Assembly: GCA_023443515.1 (NCBI GenBank)
Contig: JAEZUC010000127.1
Coordinates: forward strand, 28,633 to 92,632
DNA from: Bacillota bacterium
GTDB lineage: Bacteria; Bacillota; Clostridia; Acetivibrionales; DSM-1351
Direction: 5' to 3'
Length of the DNA: 64,000 nucleotides
Below are positions 1 to 8,930 of the stretch, one piece after another. Both the position numbers and the translations under genes were made by a program. The notes beneath the pieces were generated by a model, which was given only the letters and a program-made list of their open reading frames with translations, did not search any database and had not been told where the DNA came from. Each line of letters begins with the position of its first letter. Positions within the stretch are counted from its first letter, which is position 1.

Positions 1-90
1 TTTGACCATGAATACAGGCTGGATGAACTAAAGCTACAGAAGGAACTTTGCAAGAATACTACATTTCAAAATTTACAAGCGAGGCGATAA
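1..90 (+). CDS. C-terminal end of an unidentified protein (partial, runs off left edge)
   Basis: Frame 1 is open from the window edge to a TAA at 88-90 and encodes 29 residues rich in Lys, Glu and Gln, ending in Ala-Arg-Arg. The stop is followed four bases later by the ATG of the carrier protein, whose ribosome-binding site (gaggcgat) lies inside this reading frame. That spacing is typical of a translationally coupled operon, so this is probably the last part of another cluster gene. The fragment is too short to assign to a family. Confidence 0.5.
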   Translation, partial: FDHEYRLDELKLQKELCKNTTFQNLQARR

Positions 91-93
91 TGT

Positions 94-393
94 ATGGACT
101 TAGAATCAATAATTCAGAAAATAATTAAGGAAATGCTTCCTGAAGTTTTAAAATCGGATATGGAAGAAGATAAAGATGATGATTTTAGATTGGTAAGGAA
201 AGAGTTCGATGTTCAGGATATTGATAGCAAAACAAACCTGAGCAGCATATTGAACTCAATAACATATATAAAATTACTTGTGGCTATTGAAGGCGACTTC
301 AATTTAGCGTTTGTTACTGAAGAGTTAGATATCAGTTGGTTCCAAAATATAGAAGATTTGGCCACTGCAGTTATCAATAAAATCAACGGATAA
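94..393 (+). CDS. Acyl carrier protein-like protein (first of three)
   Basis: This 99-residue acidic protein resembles acyl/peptidyl carrier proteins in its second half. An Asn-Ser-Ile motif, with Ser55 as the probable phosphopantetheine site, is followed by the helix II pattern of hydrophobic and acidic residues, then an acidic loop and a final helix. It is longer than a standard ACP (about 80 residues) because of an acidic insertion around residues 22-45. The canonical Asp before the Ser is Asn. It sits directly ahead of the exporter genes, and the TTG start of the next gene follows ten bases after its stop. The family call rests on pattern by eye; modification by a phosphopantetheinyl transferase is inferred. 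Confidence 0.65.
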   Translation: MDLESIIQKIIKEMLPEVLKSDMEEDKDDDFRLVRKEFDVQDIDSKTNLSSILNSITYIKLLVAIEGDFNLAFVTEELDISWFQNIEDLATAVINKING

Positions 394-402
394 AGGAGCA
401 TA

Positions 403-1215
403 TTGCTGGTGTTAAGAAATGTTAAAACCCTCGCTGTGGCTAATATTCAAGTAGCTATGACGTACAAGGTCAATTTTGTACTTGGTATATTATCTACGGT
501 TGTGTTGTTTTTTGTTCATTTTAATTTGTGGAAAATAGTATTTGAAGGTAATAATGCGAGTACGATAGGTGGATATACATTCCCTAAAATGATAATGTAT
601 GTGGCAATGTCAAGAATTCTTTATGTTTTCGTTAATTCGTTAAGTATTGAAGAAAAGGTTGCCGGAGAAATCAAGGATGGGAATTTAAGTGTATTCCTTG
701 TGAAACCTATGAATTATTTGCTATATAATATATCTGCAAAAATCGGAAACATGATTTTACAGTTTATTATATCAATTGTGGTTTTTTTCACCCTGTTTTT
801 TATTGTTATTGGTGATTTGACAGTTATGCCGGGGTGGCCGACCATTCTTATTGTGATAGTTACAGCGTTAGGTGGAATGGTCATCAGCACACTTATCGGC
901 TACATATTTGCACTATCAGCCTTCTGGATAGAACAAGTAGGCATAATGTTTGTATTTAAAAGGACATTGTTAAGTTTTATTAGTGGTGTCTGGATACCAA
1001 TAAGCTTCTTTCCTAGCTTAATGAGGAAGATACTGGACTTCCTTCCGTTTAACTACTTGCAATACTTTTCCGTCAATATATATATGGGAAATCTTTGGGG
1101 AACAGAATTGATAAAAGGAGTTTTTACACAAATAATCTGGATAGTACTTCTATATTTAATCAGTATTGTGATGTGGGTAAGGGGTATCAAGAAATATACA
1201 AGTGTTGGAGGATAA
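403..1215 (+). CDS. ABC-2 type transporter permease (subunit A)
   Basis: This is a polytopic membrane protein of about 270 residues with roughly six hydrophobic segments. It belongs to the ABC-2 permease group that occurs as two-permease plus one-ATPase exporters (DUF990/COG4587-like pattern, including an early 'VKPMNYLLY'-type motif between TM segments). It pairs with the next permease, which carries a related 'LKPISK' segment, and with the ATPase at 2131. The start is TTG 403 or GTG 409, both behind AAAGGAG at 392-398. Its likely role is export of, and self-protection against, the cluster product. Confidence 0.8.
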   Translation: MLVLRNVKTLAVANIQVAMTYKVNFVLGILSTVVLFFVHFNLWKIVFEGNNASTIGGYTFPKMIMYVAMSRILYVFVNSLSIEEKVAGEIKDGNLSVFLVKPMNYLLYNISAKIGNMILQFIISIVVFFTLFFIVIGDLTVMPGWPTILIVIVTALGGMVISTLIGYIFALSAFWIEQVGIMFVFKRTLLSFISGVWIPISFFPSLMRKILDFLPFNYLQYFSVNIYMGNLWGTELIKGVFTQIIWIVLLYLISIVMWVRGIKKYTSVGG

Positions 1216-1221
1216 ATTCTA

Positions 1222-2025
1222 ATGAGCAATATTGTCAATAATATAAATAGGTATTGGAAGGTGTTTTTGAGACTCCTGAAAGCAAGTCTTATGGCAGAGA
1301 TGGAATATAAGGTAAATTTTATTACCTCATTTTTTCTGATAAATATATGGCTGGCAATGAATGTGATATTTTATAAATCCACTTTTTCTATGATAAACTA
1401 TATCGGAAATTGGAATGAAGATCAGGCACTGTTTTTTGTTGCAGCGTTTAATGTTGTTGATAATCTGTTTTTCCTTTTGTTTTTCAAGAGTCTGCTTGAC
1501 TTACCAAATGCTATAAATTTGGGCCAGTATGACTATATATTGTTAAAACCTATATCAAAAGTTTTTATGACATGCTTTAAAACCTTTGACGTATCAAGAG
1601 TGATTAATACTTTTTTCTCTTTAATACTATTTATTTATACTATTAACTTTGTAAGCATAAAGCCTGTACCATTTGTATTTTTCTTAGTAATGATGATTAA
1701 TGGAATTTTGATTTACGCGTCCATATTTTTGATTATAAGTTCGCTGTCATTCCATTTTATAAGTATATATAACGTCATTAATATTTTCTTTGACGTCATG
1801 GAATTTGGGAGGCTTCCTTCCACTATAACCAAGGGAGCACTGCGGTTTGGGTTTATGTTTGTGTTTCCAATACTGTTTATTGCCGGGATACCCTGTGAAT
1901 ATCTCTTTAGTCAGAATAATTTCAAGTTGGTATTACTATCAACTTCAGTGACAATTTTGTTTGTAGTGATAGCTGTGAGTTTCTTTAAATTCTCAGTAAG
2001 CAGATATTCAAGTGCAAGTTCTTAA
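1222..2025 (+). CDS. ABC-2 type transporter permease (subunit B)
   Basis: This is the second polytopic permease (267 residues) of the exporter and begins six bases after the first one stops. GGAGG precedes its ATG. Hydrophobic segments cover most of the protein. The conserved 'YDYILLKPISK' region matches the equivalent cytoplasmic loop of subunit A, as expected for a heterodimeric ABC-2 channel. Substrate specificity cannot be read from the sequence; an amphipathic cluster product is the natural guess. Confidence 0.8.
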   Translation: MSNIVNNINRYWKVFLRLLKASLMAEMEYKVNFITSFFLINIWLAMNVIFYKSTFSMINYIGNWNEDQALFFVAAFNVVDNLFFLLFFKSLLDLPNAINLGQYDYILLKPISKVFMTCFKTFDVSRVINTFFSLILFIYTINFVSIKPVPFVFFLVMMINGILIYASIFLIISSLSFHFISIYNVINIFFDVMEFGRLPSTITKGALRFGFMFVFPILFIAGIPCEYLFSQNNFKLVLLSTSVTILFVVIAVSFFKFSVSRYSSASS

Positions 2026-2084
2026 CAATATATATTAGAAATAACAAATACCGAGGAAATTACAGTTTAATATTCGGATTAAAG

Positions 2085-2110
2085 CTTTTCTGCTAATGAT
2101 AGCAGGAAGA
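2085..2110 (+). other. Small hairpin between permease and ATPase genes
   Basis: The 105-base gap before the ATPase contains an imperfect inverted repeat (cttttctgcta / tagcaggaag, four-base loop) with no T-run after it. It is probably an mRNA processing or stabilising element rather than a terminator, because the ATPase depends on the same transcript. Confidence 0.3.
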
Positions 2111-2130
2111 AGGGTGGGGAATAAATTAGA

Positions 2131-3105
2131 ATGTCTATAATAGATGTAAATAATCTAAATATGGAATTTAAAATTAAGAAAAAACAAGAGGGACTGAAGG
2201 GTTCCTTTAGAAGTTTATTTAAGAGCGACTATACCATTAATCATGCGGTAAAGGATATCAGCTTCCGTATTGAAGAAGGCGATTTTGTAGGCTTGGTAGG
2301 GTCAAATGGGGCCGGTAAAACAACAATATTAAAGATTCTATCCGGTATTTTACATCCTACATCAGGTAATGCTACGGTAATGAATTATATCCCGTGGGAG
2401 AGAAAAAATGAATTCAAAAGAAAGTTTTCTATAGTTATGGGACAAAGGAGCCAATTGTGGTGGGATTTGCCTGCTATAGAAACGTTTTATATCAATAAAG
2501 ACATTTATGGTATACCTGATGACAAATTTAAGAAAAGAATTGATTATTTAACTGAATTACTGGATGTCAAGTCAAAGATGGATGTTCAGGTAAGAAGATT
2601 ATCATTAGGAGAAAGAATGAAGATGGAGCTAATTGCATCTTTGATTCATTATCCTCAAATTTTATTTCTTGATGAACCAACTATTGGTCTTGATGTTTTA
2701 TCTCAAAGGAAAATACGAGAGTTTTTAAAAACAATAAACAAAGAAGATAAAATAACTATTATTCTGACCAGCCATTATATGGCAGATATTTTGGAGCTAT
2801 GTAGAAATTTGATAATAGTAGATAAAGGAACTGTAATTTATAATGGCTTAATTCAGGATATCTTCAAGCAGTATGGACAGTTAAAAACCATTAGTTTCAG
2901 CTTTGAACAGGAAATTGCCCGGACACAGGCGGAAAGCCTTGGAGAAATGGTGGAATTAACTGATAATGTAGCCAGGTATAAAGTAAAAAGCGAAGATATT
3001 CAAAAAATATGCCAGACAGTTTTAAATAAATACATTATAAATGATATTAATATTCAGGAAACGTCAATAGAAGACATTATTTGTGATATGTTTAACGATG
3101 CATAA
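2131..3105 (+). CDS. ABC transporter ATP-binding protein of the ABC-2 exporter
   Basis: This 324-residue ATPase drives the two ABC-2 permeases upstream. Walker A (GSNGAGKTT, about residues 67-75), the signature motif (LSLGERMKME, about 167) and Walker B (LFLDEPTIGLD, about 191) are all present, followed by the switch His in 'TSHYM'. The N-terminal lead of about 40 residues before Walker A and the C-terminal extension after the ATPase core are typical of the COG4586 group that partners with DUF990 permeases. The order permease-permease-ATPase supports one complex. Confidence 0.9.
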   Translation: MSIIDVNNLNMEFKIKKKQEGLKGSFRSLFKSDYTINHAVKDISFRIEEGDFVGLVGSNGAGKTTILKILSGILHPTSGNATVMNYIPWERKNEFKRKFSIVMGQRSQLWWDLPAIETFYINKDIYGIPDDKFKKRIDYLTELLDVKSKMDVQVRRLSLGERMKMELIASLIHYPQILFLDEPTIGLDVLSQRKIREFLKTINKEDKITIILTSHYMADILELCRNLIIVDKGTVIYNGLIQDIFKQYGQLKTISFSFEQEIARTQAESLGEMVELTDNVARYKVKSEDIQKICQTVLNKYIINDINIQETSIEDIICDMFNDA

Positions 3106-3140
3106 AAATTTGCAATTAATTCATGAATGGCGGTGGAAGC

Positions 3141-3977
3141 ATGGGGGAACTCAAGTTTGATTGTGAAGATTTAAAGTATCTGTTTATGCAGATAGGTCTC
3201 GCAAATCCAAGCGGGAACAGCTACAAGGAAAGATTACATAAGCATGGTCAGTTAGAAGATTATTATATTATGGTCAAGTCAGTTTTAAACAAGGTATCTA
3301 CAAAAAAGCCTGTAGTGCTTTTAGACTGTGGATGCGGAAGAAGTTACCTGTCATTTTATCTCAATTACCAATTTCAGCAGGAGGGACGGACAAACCTGCA
3401 TTTTGTTGGTATTGACACTAATGAGGATTTAATAGAGAAATGTGCAGGCGCTGCGAGAGAACTGGAATTTACCAACATGGAGTTTCATAGTGGGAGTATA
3501 ATCGAATGTAAAATTGATAAAAAGCCGGATGTTGTATACAGCCTGCATGCCTGTGATTTTGCTACTGATCAAATGATTGCTAGAGGAGTACTTGATGGAG
3601 CAAGGTATATATTATCAGTGTCGTGTTGCCAGCATACCGCACGAAGTCAAATTTCAAAACATCCCTTAACGAGCATAACAAGATTCAAGCCATACAAGGA
3701 AAGAATTGTAGATATGGTATCAGATTCAATGAGAGGGTTACTTCTTGAAAGCCTTGGATATAATGTCGACATTTTTGAGTTCGTACCGACAAAAAGTACT
3801 CCAAAGAACATAATGCTCCGTGCGGCAAAAGGGTCAAAAAGCCAGATAAACATGGAGAAAGCTGCTATAGAGTACATAAAGCTTTCCAAGATGTTTAACA
3901 TACATCCGGGTGTGGAGACTTACCTAAAGGATATTTTACAGGAAAGCTCTAGTTATTATAAAGAGGTTTTAGGGTGA
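3141..3977 (+). CDS. SAM-dependent methyltransferase (Methyltransf_32-like)
   Basis: This class I SAM-dependent methyltransferase has the motif I sequence LLDCGCGRSYLS near residue 60, an acidic ribose-binding residue in 'VGIDTN', and the 'SLHACDFATD' plus 'SVSCCQH' motifs. Those motifs are characteristic of the Methyltransf_32 group, whose members include RNA and protein modifiers as well as uncharacterised enzymes. I chose ATG 3141 because GGTGG lies just upstream of it, whereas ATG 3123 has no ribosome-binding site. It ends inside the start of the hydrolase gene (4-base overlap). The acceptor is unknown; a cluster intermediate or a resistance target are both possible. Confidence 0.8.
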   Translation: MGELKFDCEDLKYLFMQIGLANPSGNSYKERLHKHGQLEDYYIMVKSVLNKVSTKKPVVLLDCGCGRSYLSFYLNYQFQQEGRTNLHFVGIDTNEDLIEKCAGAARELEFTNMEFHSGSIIECKIDKKPDVVYSLHACDFATDQMIARGVLDGARYILSVSCCQHTARSQISKHPLTSITRFKPYKERIVDMVSDSMRGLLLESLGYNVDIFEFVPTKSTPKNIMLRAAKGSKSQINMEKAAIEYIKLSKMFNIHPGVETYLKDILQESSSYYKEVLG

Positions 3978-4762
3978 AAATGGACGAGTTAAGTATTCAG
4001 TTAAAAAAAAGCAGGATAAATGATATTCCTTTTATATGCTGTACAAACGGAGAACCCGGCAAAAAAAAACTTGTAGTATTGTATCACTCATATTTGGATT
4101 CCAAGGAGTTTATGCTGAACTTTGCATACAGGCTTGCTGAGATGGGATTTTTAGCCGTTGCGGTTGATTTGGACAGGCATGGAGAAAGGGATAACTACGT
4201 TGTTGGGAAATTCCCGTGGAAGGAATTTTACAATACTGTTTTTAAAACCGCACAGGAGATAACAACAGTAATAAATTATTTCGTTGAAAAAGAAGAAGTC
4301 GAAAATGGAAATATTACCGTGTTGGGTACTTCGATGGGAGGATTGACAGCATTTGCAGCTTCAATTGTAGATGAAAGAGTCAATAATATCGCATCAATCA
4401 TGGCAAGTGCAAACTATCCCCAGTTGGCCAGGGTAAAGGAAACAAGTACATTAAGAAGGTTTTTTTCAGATAATATTTACTGTAAGGACGAATTTATAAA
4501 AAATGTAGAAAAAAAGTCTGAGATTTTTGATCCTTACTATAACATATCCATGATGCCACCCAAAAGGATTTTTATGATAAACGGTACGGTGGATATGGCT
4601 ATACCTATAAAAATAGTTGAAGATTTTCAGGAAAAGTTAATATCTGAGTATAAGGATAAAAGATCCAACCTGAAATTCATTTCTATTCCAGGAGGGGGAC
4701 ATTTATTGAGCAGGGAGATGTACGAAGAAACTCTGATTTGGGTGAAAGGGTTATTGGATTAA
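3974..4762 (+). CDS. Alpha/beta hydrolase (esterase/dienelactone-hydrolase-like)
   Basis: This 262-residue alpha/beta hydrolase has the nucleophile elbow GTSMGG (about residues 117-122). A late Asp lies in 'NGTVDMAIPI' and a late His in 'GGGHLL', giving a plausible Ser-Asp-His triad. The N-terminal 'LYHSYLDSKEF' corresponds to the oxyanion strand. It starts with GTG overlapping the stop of the methyltransferase. In this context it could release a carrier-bound chain, cyclise it or remove a protecting acyl group; no specific reaction can be assigned. Confidence 0.8.
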   Translation: MKMDELSIQLKKSRINDIPFICCTNGEPGKKKLVVLYHSYLDSKEFMLNFAYRLAEMGFLAVAVDLDRHGERDNYVVGKFPWKEFYNTVFKTAQEITTVINYFVEKEEVENGNITVLGTSMGGLTAFAASIVDERVNNIASIMASANYPQLARVKETSTLRRFFSDNIYCKDEFIKNVEKKSEIFDPYYNISMMPPKRIFMINGTVDMAIPIKIVEDFQEKLISEYKDKRSNLKFISIPGGGHLLSREMYEETLIWVKGLLD

Positions 4763-4782
4763 GTTTTACTAGAACTTAGGGG

Positions 4783-5886
4783 GTGAGTGTTATTTCTATA
4801 CTTGATGTAACCGACAAATGCAACTTGAATTGTATATATTGCTGTAGGAAAGGCAGTAACAGTGGTATCAATCAGGAAATTCCAAATGATTTGGTATTAG
4901 ATATAGTAAAACAGATTATTCAATGTCGTGGAACATTTGTGGTTTTGCAGGGTGGAGAGCCTATGCTTAAAAAAGACATAATAGAGCTGATTTGTAAAAT
5001 GGCAGAAATTAAGGAGATAAAACCGGGTTATTTTTATAAGAACCTTAAAGAGATTATATCTAAGGGGTATAAATCGGAGAAATTCTCTACAATGTATAAA
5101 AGACTGCTTATTGAACAAGGGCTCCCACTTTATTGTATTACAACAAACGGTATGTTATATGATAAGGATATTGCAACGGCTTTATATTCCAGTGGTTTTT
5201 CATTGGAAGTATCTCTTGATTCTCCCTTTGAGGAAACAAACAAGGTAACACGACATGGTATAGACTTTGAAAAAGTAATAAATAGTATAAGGCAATATTC
5301 ACGAGACCTTCCTGTAGAGATTTCATGTACTATCACAGAGGGTAATGTTGATGAAATACATGATATGTTACCTTTGGCAAAAGACTTGGGGTGTATATGT
5401 GTTAAATATTCTCCTGTAATAATGATCGGGAAGAGGGACATAGATGGTCGCCTTTGGGAGGACAGGTATATTGATTCCCTGAATAAGGTTCTTGATAAAT
5501 TTCACGGATATAAAAATGACCTCTACCTTAAAATTAAGCTGAATCCTCATTTTATGGACAGTGAAAAGGCAAAGGAAGTCCATGGGAGAATTCTTGATAA
5601 TCCTAATATTCTACTTGAAATGCACGAATGTAATGCATTCAAAAAGGTGAAGGATGTCTATGTGGATACAAGATTGAATGTCTACGGATGTGCATCCATG
5701 AAAAATGAAGAAAATCTTATTATAGGTAATTTAAAGGAGAACACATTAAAAGATATCTGGAACTCTCAAAAGCGTATAGATTTAAAGCAAAAGATGGAGT
5801 ATTTTGAAAAGGTATCATACAAGTATGGAAGCTGTACTGCCGCGGCCTATACCAAAGAGGCTGAACAGGAAACCGCAGATGTATAA
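4783..5886 (+). CDS. Radical SAM protein with SPASM-like C-terminus
   Basis: A radical SAM CxxxCxxC cluster (Cys13, Cys17, Cys20) lies at the extreme N-terminus, followed by 'LQGGEPML', the usual GGE SAM-binding motif. The C-terminal third has Cys residues around 'HECNAF', 'VYGCASM' and 'YGSCTAA' and a 'GNLKENTLKDIW' segment, which is the SPASM/twitch layout that binds auxiliary Fe-S clusters. The annotated GTG 4783 has its AGGGGG almost adjoining, so the start is uncertain. An ATT at 4792 has better spacing but would be a rare start. It probably acts on a carrier-bound or aromatic intermediate. Confidence 0.85.
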   Translation: MSVISILDVTDKCNLNCIYCCRKGSNSGINQEIPNDLVLDIVKQIIQCRGTFVVLQGGEPMLKKDIIELICKMAEIKEIKPGYFYKNLKEIISKGYKSEKFSTMYKRLLIEQGLPLYCITTNGMLYDKDIATALYSSGFSLEVSLDSPFEETNKVTRHGIDFEKVINSIRQYSRDLPVEISCTITEGNVDEIHDMLPLAKDLGCICVKYSPVIMIGKRDIDGRLWEDRYIDSLNKVLDKFHGYKNDLYLKIKLNPHFMDSEKAKEVHGRILDNPNILLEMHECNAFKKVKDVYVDTRLNVYGCASMKNEENLIIGNLKENTLKDIWNSQKRIDLKQKMEYFEKVSYKYGSCTAAAYTKEAEQETADV

Positions 5887-5934
5887 TATTAAAAATTTAT
5901 TATATAAACAAATTTATTAAAAGGAGTGTTGATT

Positions 5935-6183
5935 ATGAGTAATATTGAAACATTGAAAAAAGTTAAGGAAATTATTGTCCAGGTTTTAAACCTTGAAATT
6001 GATCCACCTGAGCTGGAAGAATCAGGACTAATAGAAATTTACGGTATCAATTCAGTAGATGCATTGGAAATACTAATCAACGTTGAAAATGAATTTAATG
6101 TCCAAATTGATGAAGACGATTTGAATGCTGAATTAATTAACTCAGTTACTAATCTAAGTGAGTATATAAATGCCCGTTTGTAA
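5935..6183 (+). CDS. Acyl carrier protein (second of three)
   Basis: This 82-residue acidic protein has the ACP pattern: helix I, a loop with 'LIEIYGINSVDALEILINVENEFNV', and a late helix. Ser40 in Asn-Ser-Val is the probable phosphopantetheine site. AAGGAG at 5921-5926 is eight bases before ATG 5935, so I take this ATG rather than the upstream TTG. It lies between two radical SAM genes, with a Cys-rich small protein next, which suggests that one or both of those enzymes may act on its acyl cargo (inference). Confidence 0.85.
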   Translation: MSNIETLKKVKEIIVQVLNLEIDPPELEESGLIEIYGINSVDALEILINVENEFNVQIDEDDLNAELINSVTNLSEYINARL

Positions 6184-6198
6184 TGGGGAGGTAGATTA

Positions 6199-6387
6199 AT
6201 GAAAATAACAAAAAATAGGATATTGTATTACTGCGATATAGTGAGCAGATGTGTTGTTCACTACCAGGGTAAAACAGAAAAAGGAACAGCTTTTAAAGTG
6301 TGTTCGCATATACAACCAAGTACTTGCAGTACCTGTGAAAGATACATATGTTCCCTTAAGATACTGGAAGAAACAAACGAGGGATAA
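6199..6387 (+). CDS. Small cysteine-rich protein, unknown function
   Basis: This 62-residue ORF has a strong ribosome-binding site (ggggaggt) seven bases before its ATG, so it is very likely translated. It contains six Cys (12, 18, 35, 43, 46, 51), four of them clustered as C-x7-C-x2-C-x4-C with a His near Cys35, which suggests a metal or Fe-S site. It sits between the ACP and a cobalamin-dependent radical SAM gene. I do not recognise a family. Possibilities are an electron carrier or chaperone for the neighbouring radical SAM protein, or less likely a ribosomal peptide precursor; no leader/core layout is visible. Confidence 0.7.
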   Translation: MKITKNRILYYCDIVSRCVVHYQGKTEKGTAFKVCSHIQPSTCSTCERYICSLKILEETNEG

Positions 6388-6395
6388 AAGAAAGA

Positions 6396-8018
6396 GTGGT
6401 GTTGAGGTTGAAAGTTTTACTTACATATCTTCGATATGATGGTGATATATATATGGATTCTTATGAACAGGATCATTTAGGTCTCGGATATATTGCCGCA
6501 GTTCTTAGAAATGATGGACATAGCGTTAAGCTTATAAATGCTCATTTTTCAGGAATGTCTCTCGAAGAGCTAATCGAAACATTAGAACCATTAGATTTTG
6601 ATATTATAGGTATTCCGCTTCATGTTGAAACCTTATATGACTTGTACAGATTGACTGAATGGCTACACCTTAATAAGAAAAAAGCTCATATAGTAATCGG
6701 CGGACACTGGGCCGGAACCGAACCTGAGAAGCTTTTTGAAATACTGCCCAAAATCGATTATATAATCACCGGTGAAGGTGAGTATATATTTCTTGATCTG
6801 GTCAAAGCCATTGAAAACAATACGGACTTAGGCAGTGTAACAGGCCTGGCATGGAAGAAAGAGGACAGTATAGTTGTAAACAGCAGGAGACCACTGATAG
6901 AAAATCTTGACGAACTTCCTTATCCTATTAGGGATGACTTGGAAATATATAATGAACCACTGTGGGATTTTAAAAAGAGAACAGCCAATATTTCAGCCAG
7001 TAGGGGATGTTATGCAAATTGTTCGTTCTGCTCAATCAAATCCTTTTATAATGCATCCCCAGGGAAAATAATAAGATTCAGAGATCCGATCAAAGTTGTT
7101 GATGAAATAGAATTTCTGAAAAATACATACCGCGTAAACCAAATTTTTATCAGTGACGATAACTTTTGCGCCCCCAACAAAGTGAAGCCGGGATGGTGTG
7201 AACAGTTAGCTAATGAAATTATCAACAGGAACCTTGATATAAAATTTATATTTATGACTAGAGTTGATGATATAGAAATGGGTTTATTCAAGCTTCTGAA
7301 ACAAGCTGGCTTAATTGGAGTAGCAATGGGGATTGAATCGGATGTAGACCGTGTATTGGAAGACTTTGATAAAAAAACATCTAAGAAAAAAAATAGAGAA
7401 GCACTTCGAATATTGCGTGAGCTTAGAATTGATCCGCTTATAAGTTTTATAATGTTTGACCCTTATACTACTTTAGATGAAATCAGGGAAAACCTTAAAT
7501 TCTTCAAGGATATAAATTATACTAAGTACTTCCATTATTCCAGACCGTTAACGTTAGTCGGAGGGTATGATCTGAAAACCTATGGAGGAACTCCTCTTAC
7601 TGTTGATATTCAGAATGATAAAGTAAATCAAGACGGTAAATTTGCATACGAATGCGATTATAAGGATATAAGAGTCGCGCAAGTATTCGATCTTTTACAA
7701 CAATGGAGGGTAAATCTATTAAAAGTAGTTATGCATAATCCTGTATGGCTTATAGATATAGCTAACCGACTTGGGGAAATTGATATTGCATATAGATTAC
7801 ATGGATTGGCGAGGAAGTATATCAAACAGGATGAAAACATGTTTTACGGCTTTGTAGATTTAGCTGAACAGGGCTTCTCCAGTAAAAGTAAAGAAGCTCA
7901 AGATTTCTTAGAAGCCGGTAACATCAAGTTGAACGAAATTGACGATGAGTTCACTAAGATAGAAATGAAACTTGAAAGCCTAAGATCTGAAAAAAGAGAG
8001 AATAACGAAGTTTGCTAA
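6396..8018 (+). CDS. Cobalamin-binding radical SAM protein (paralogue A)
   Basis: Residues 1-150 form a Rossmann-like B12-binding domain ('GLGYIAAVLRNDGH', 'IVIGGHWAG', 'IITGEGEY'). The radical SAM core follows, with Cys205, Cys209 and Cys212 in 'SASRGCYANCSFC'. A C-terminal region of about 150 residues carries 'LHGLARKY'. This is the layout of B12-dependent radical SAM enzymes, which methylate unactivated carbons or rearrange carbon skeletons. It is 540 residues long and clearly paralogous to the protein at 14384. The start is uncertain among GTG 6396, GTG 6399, TTG 6402 and TTG 6408. The substrate is unknown. Confidence 0.88.
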   Translation: MVLRLKVLLTYLRYDGDIYMDSYEQDHLGLGYIAAVLRNDGHSVKLINAHFSGMSLEELIETLEPLDFDIIGIPLHVETLYDLYRLTEWLHLNKKKAHIVIGGHWAGTEPEKLFEILPKIDYIITGEGEYIFLDLVKAIENNTDLGSVTGLAWKKEDSIVVNSRRPLIENLDELPYPIRDDLEIYNEPLWDFKKRTANISASRGCYANCSFCSIKSFYNASPGKIIRFRDPIKVVDEIEFLKNTYRVNQIFISDDNFCAPNKVKPGWCEQLANEIINRNLDIKFIFMTRVDDIEMGLFKLLKQAGLIGVAMGIESDVDRVLEDFDKKTSKKKNREALRILRELRIDPLISFIMFDPYTTLDEIRENLKFFKDINYTKYFHYSRPLTLVGGYDLKTYGGTPLTVDIQNDKVNQDGKFAYECDYKDIRVAQVFDLLQQWRVNLLKVVMHNPVWLIDIANRLGEIDIAYRLHGLARKYIKQDENMFYGFVDLAEQGFSSKSKEAQDFLEAGNIKLNEIDDEFTKIEMKLESLRSEKRENNEVC

Positions 8019-8099
8019 AGCAATGATTTGCTTTTGGAACAGTTTATACGGGATTATTTTTTATACTTTTAAAAAAAATTAAAAAGATAGGGAATACAT

Positions 8100-8858
8100 A
8101 TGAAGTACAACGGATTATTGAATGGAAAAGTTATTCTGGTAACAGGAGGATCTGGAGGAATTGGATCTGCTATATGTAAAAAAGCAGCCGAACAGGGTGC
8201 AACTGTTATTATACATTACAATTCAAAGCCGGAAAGAGCTGAAGAATTAAGAAGATCAATAGAATGCCTAAATGGAGAAAGTATGATAGTCCAGGCGGAT
8301 TTATCTGTAAATAAGGATGTAACAAAAATGTTTCAGGATATTATTAACAAGTATGGAGGAATAGACATATTGGTTAATAATGCAGGACGGTCTTTTAATG
8401 CTTTAGTTACATTAACAACTGAAGAGCAGTGGCAAATGGTTCTGGACATAAACTTAAAATCAGTTTTCTTATGTTCAAAGAGGTTTATTTTTGAATGTAT
8501 AAAAAGAAAAAGAGCTGGTGTAATTCTCAATATTTCTTCTGTGGCTGGCTTAGGCGGAAGTGTCGGAATGGGGGCATACTCGGCTTCAAAGGCAGGAGTA
8601 AATTCACTTACCAGAACACTCGCCAAGGAATATGCAAATAAAAATATCCGAGTTAATGCAATAGCTCCCGGCCCGGTAGATACTGATATGATGGCAAATG
8701 TACCACAAAATTTGACTCAAACGATTATCAATGAGGTACCATTGGGAAGGATTGCAAAGCCTGATGAAATTGCTGAATTAGCAATATTTCTTAGCTCAGA
8801 CCTGGCAAGTTATATAACCGGGGCAATTATTCCTGTAGATGGAGGACAAACATCATAA
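8100..8858 (+). CDS. 3-oxoacyl-ACP reductase-like short-chain dehydrogenase (ketoreductase)
   Basis: This classical FabG-like SDR has 252 residues. The NADPH-binding motif TGGSGGIGSAI is near residue 16, NNAG is near 91, the catalytic Ser is in 'ISSVAG' and the Tyr/Lys pair is in 'YSASKAG'. Its position immediately upstream of the KS/CLF pair points to reduction of a beta-ketoacyl-ACP made by that pair. The 81-base gap before it is AT-rich. No dehydratase or enoyl reductase gene accompanies it, so the chain would stop at the hydroxyl level unless other enzymes act. Confidence 0.85.
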   Translation: MKYNGLLNGKVILVTGGSGGIGSAICKKAAEQGATVIIHYNSKPERAEELRRSIECLNGESMIVQADLSVNKDVTKMFQDIINKYGGIDILVNNAGRSFNALVTLTTEEQWQMVLDINLKSVFLCSKRFIFECIKRKRAGVILNISSVAGLGGSVGMGAYSASKAGVNSLTRTLAKEYANKNIRVNAIAPGPVDTDMMANVPQNLTQTIINEVPLGRIAKPDEIAELAIFLSSDLASYITGAIIPVDGGQTS

Positions 8859-8930
8859 TAATGGTTCTCCGATAGGGCTTTTGCAATTCCATAGTAGTAA
8901 TATCAATATGAGAGGATTATATGTAAAAGT

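Noticed and set aside
6199..6387. Small Cys-rich protein as a RiPP precursor
   Set aside because: No leader/core boundary or repeated core is visible, and Cys are spread over the whole length; a metal-binding accessory seems more likely.
6251..6439. Plus-strand frame overlapping the Cys-rich small gene
   Set aside because: It lacks a ribosome-binding site and covers the 5' end of the B12-radical SAM gene in another frame.
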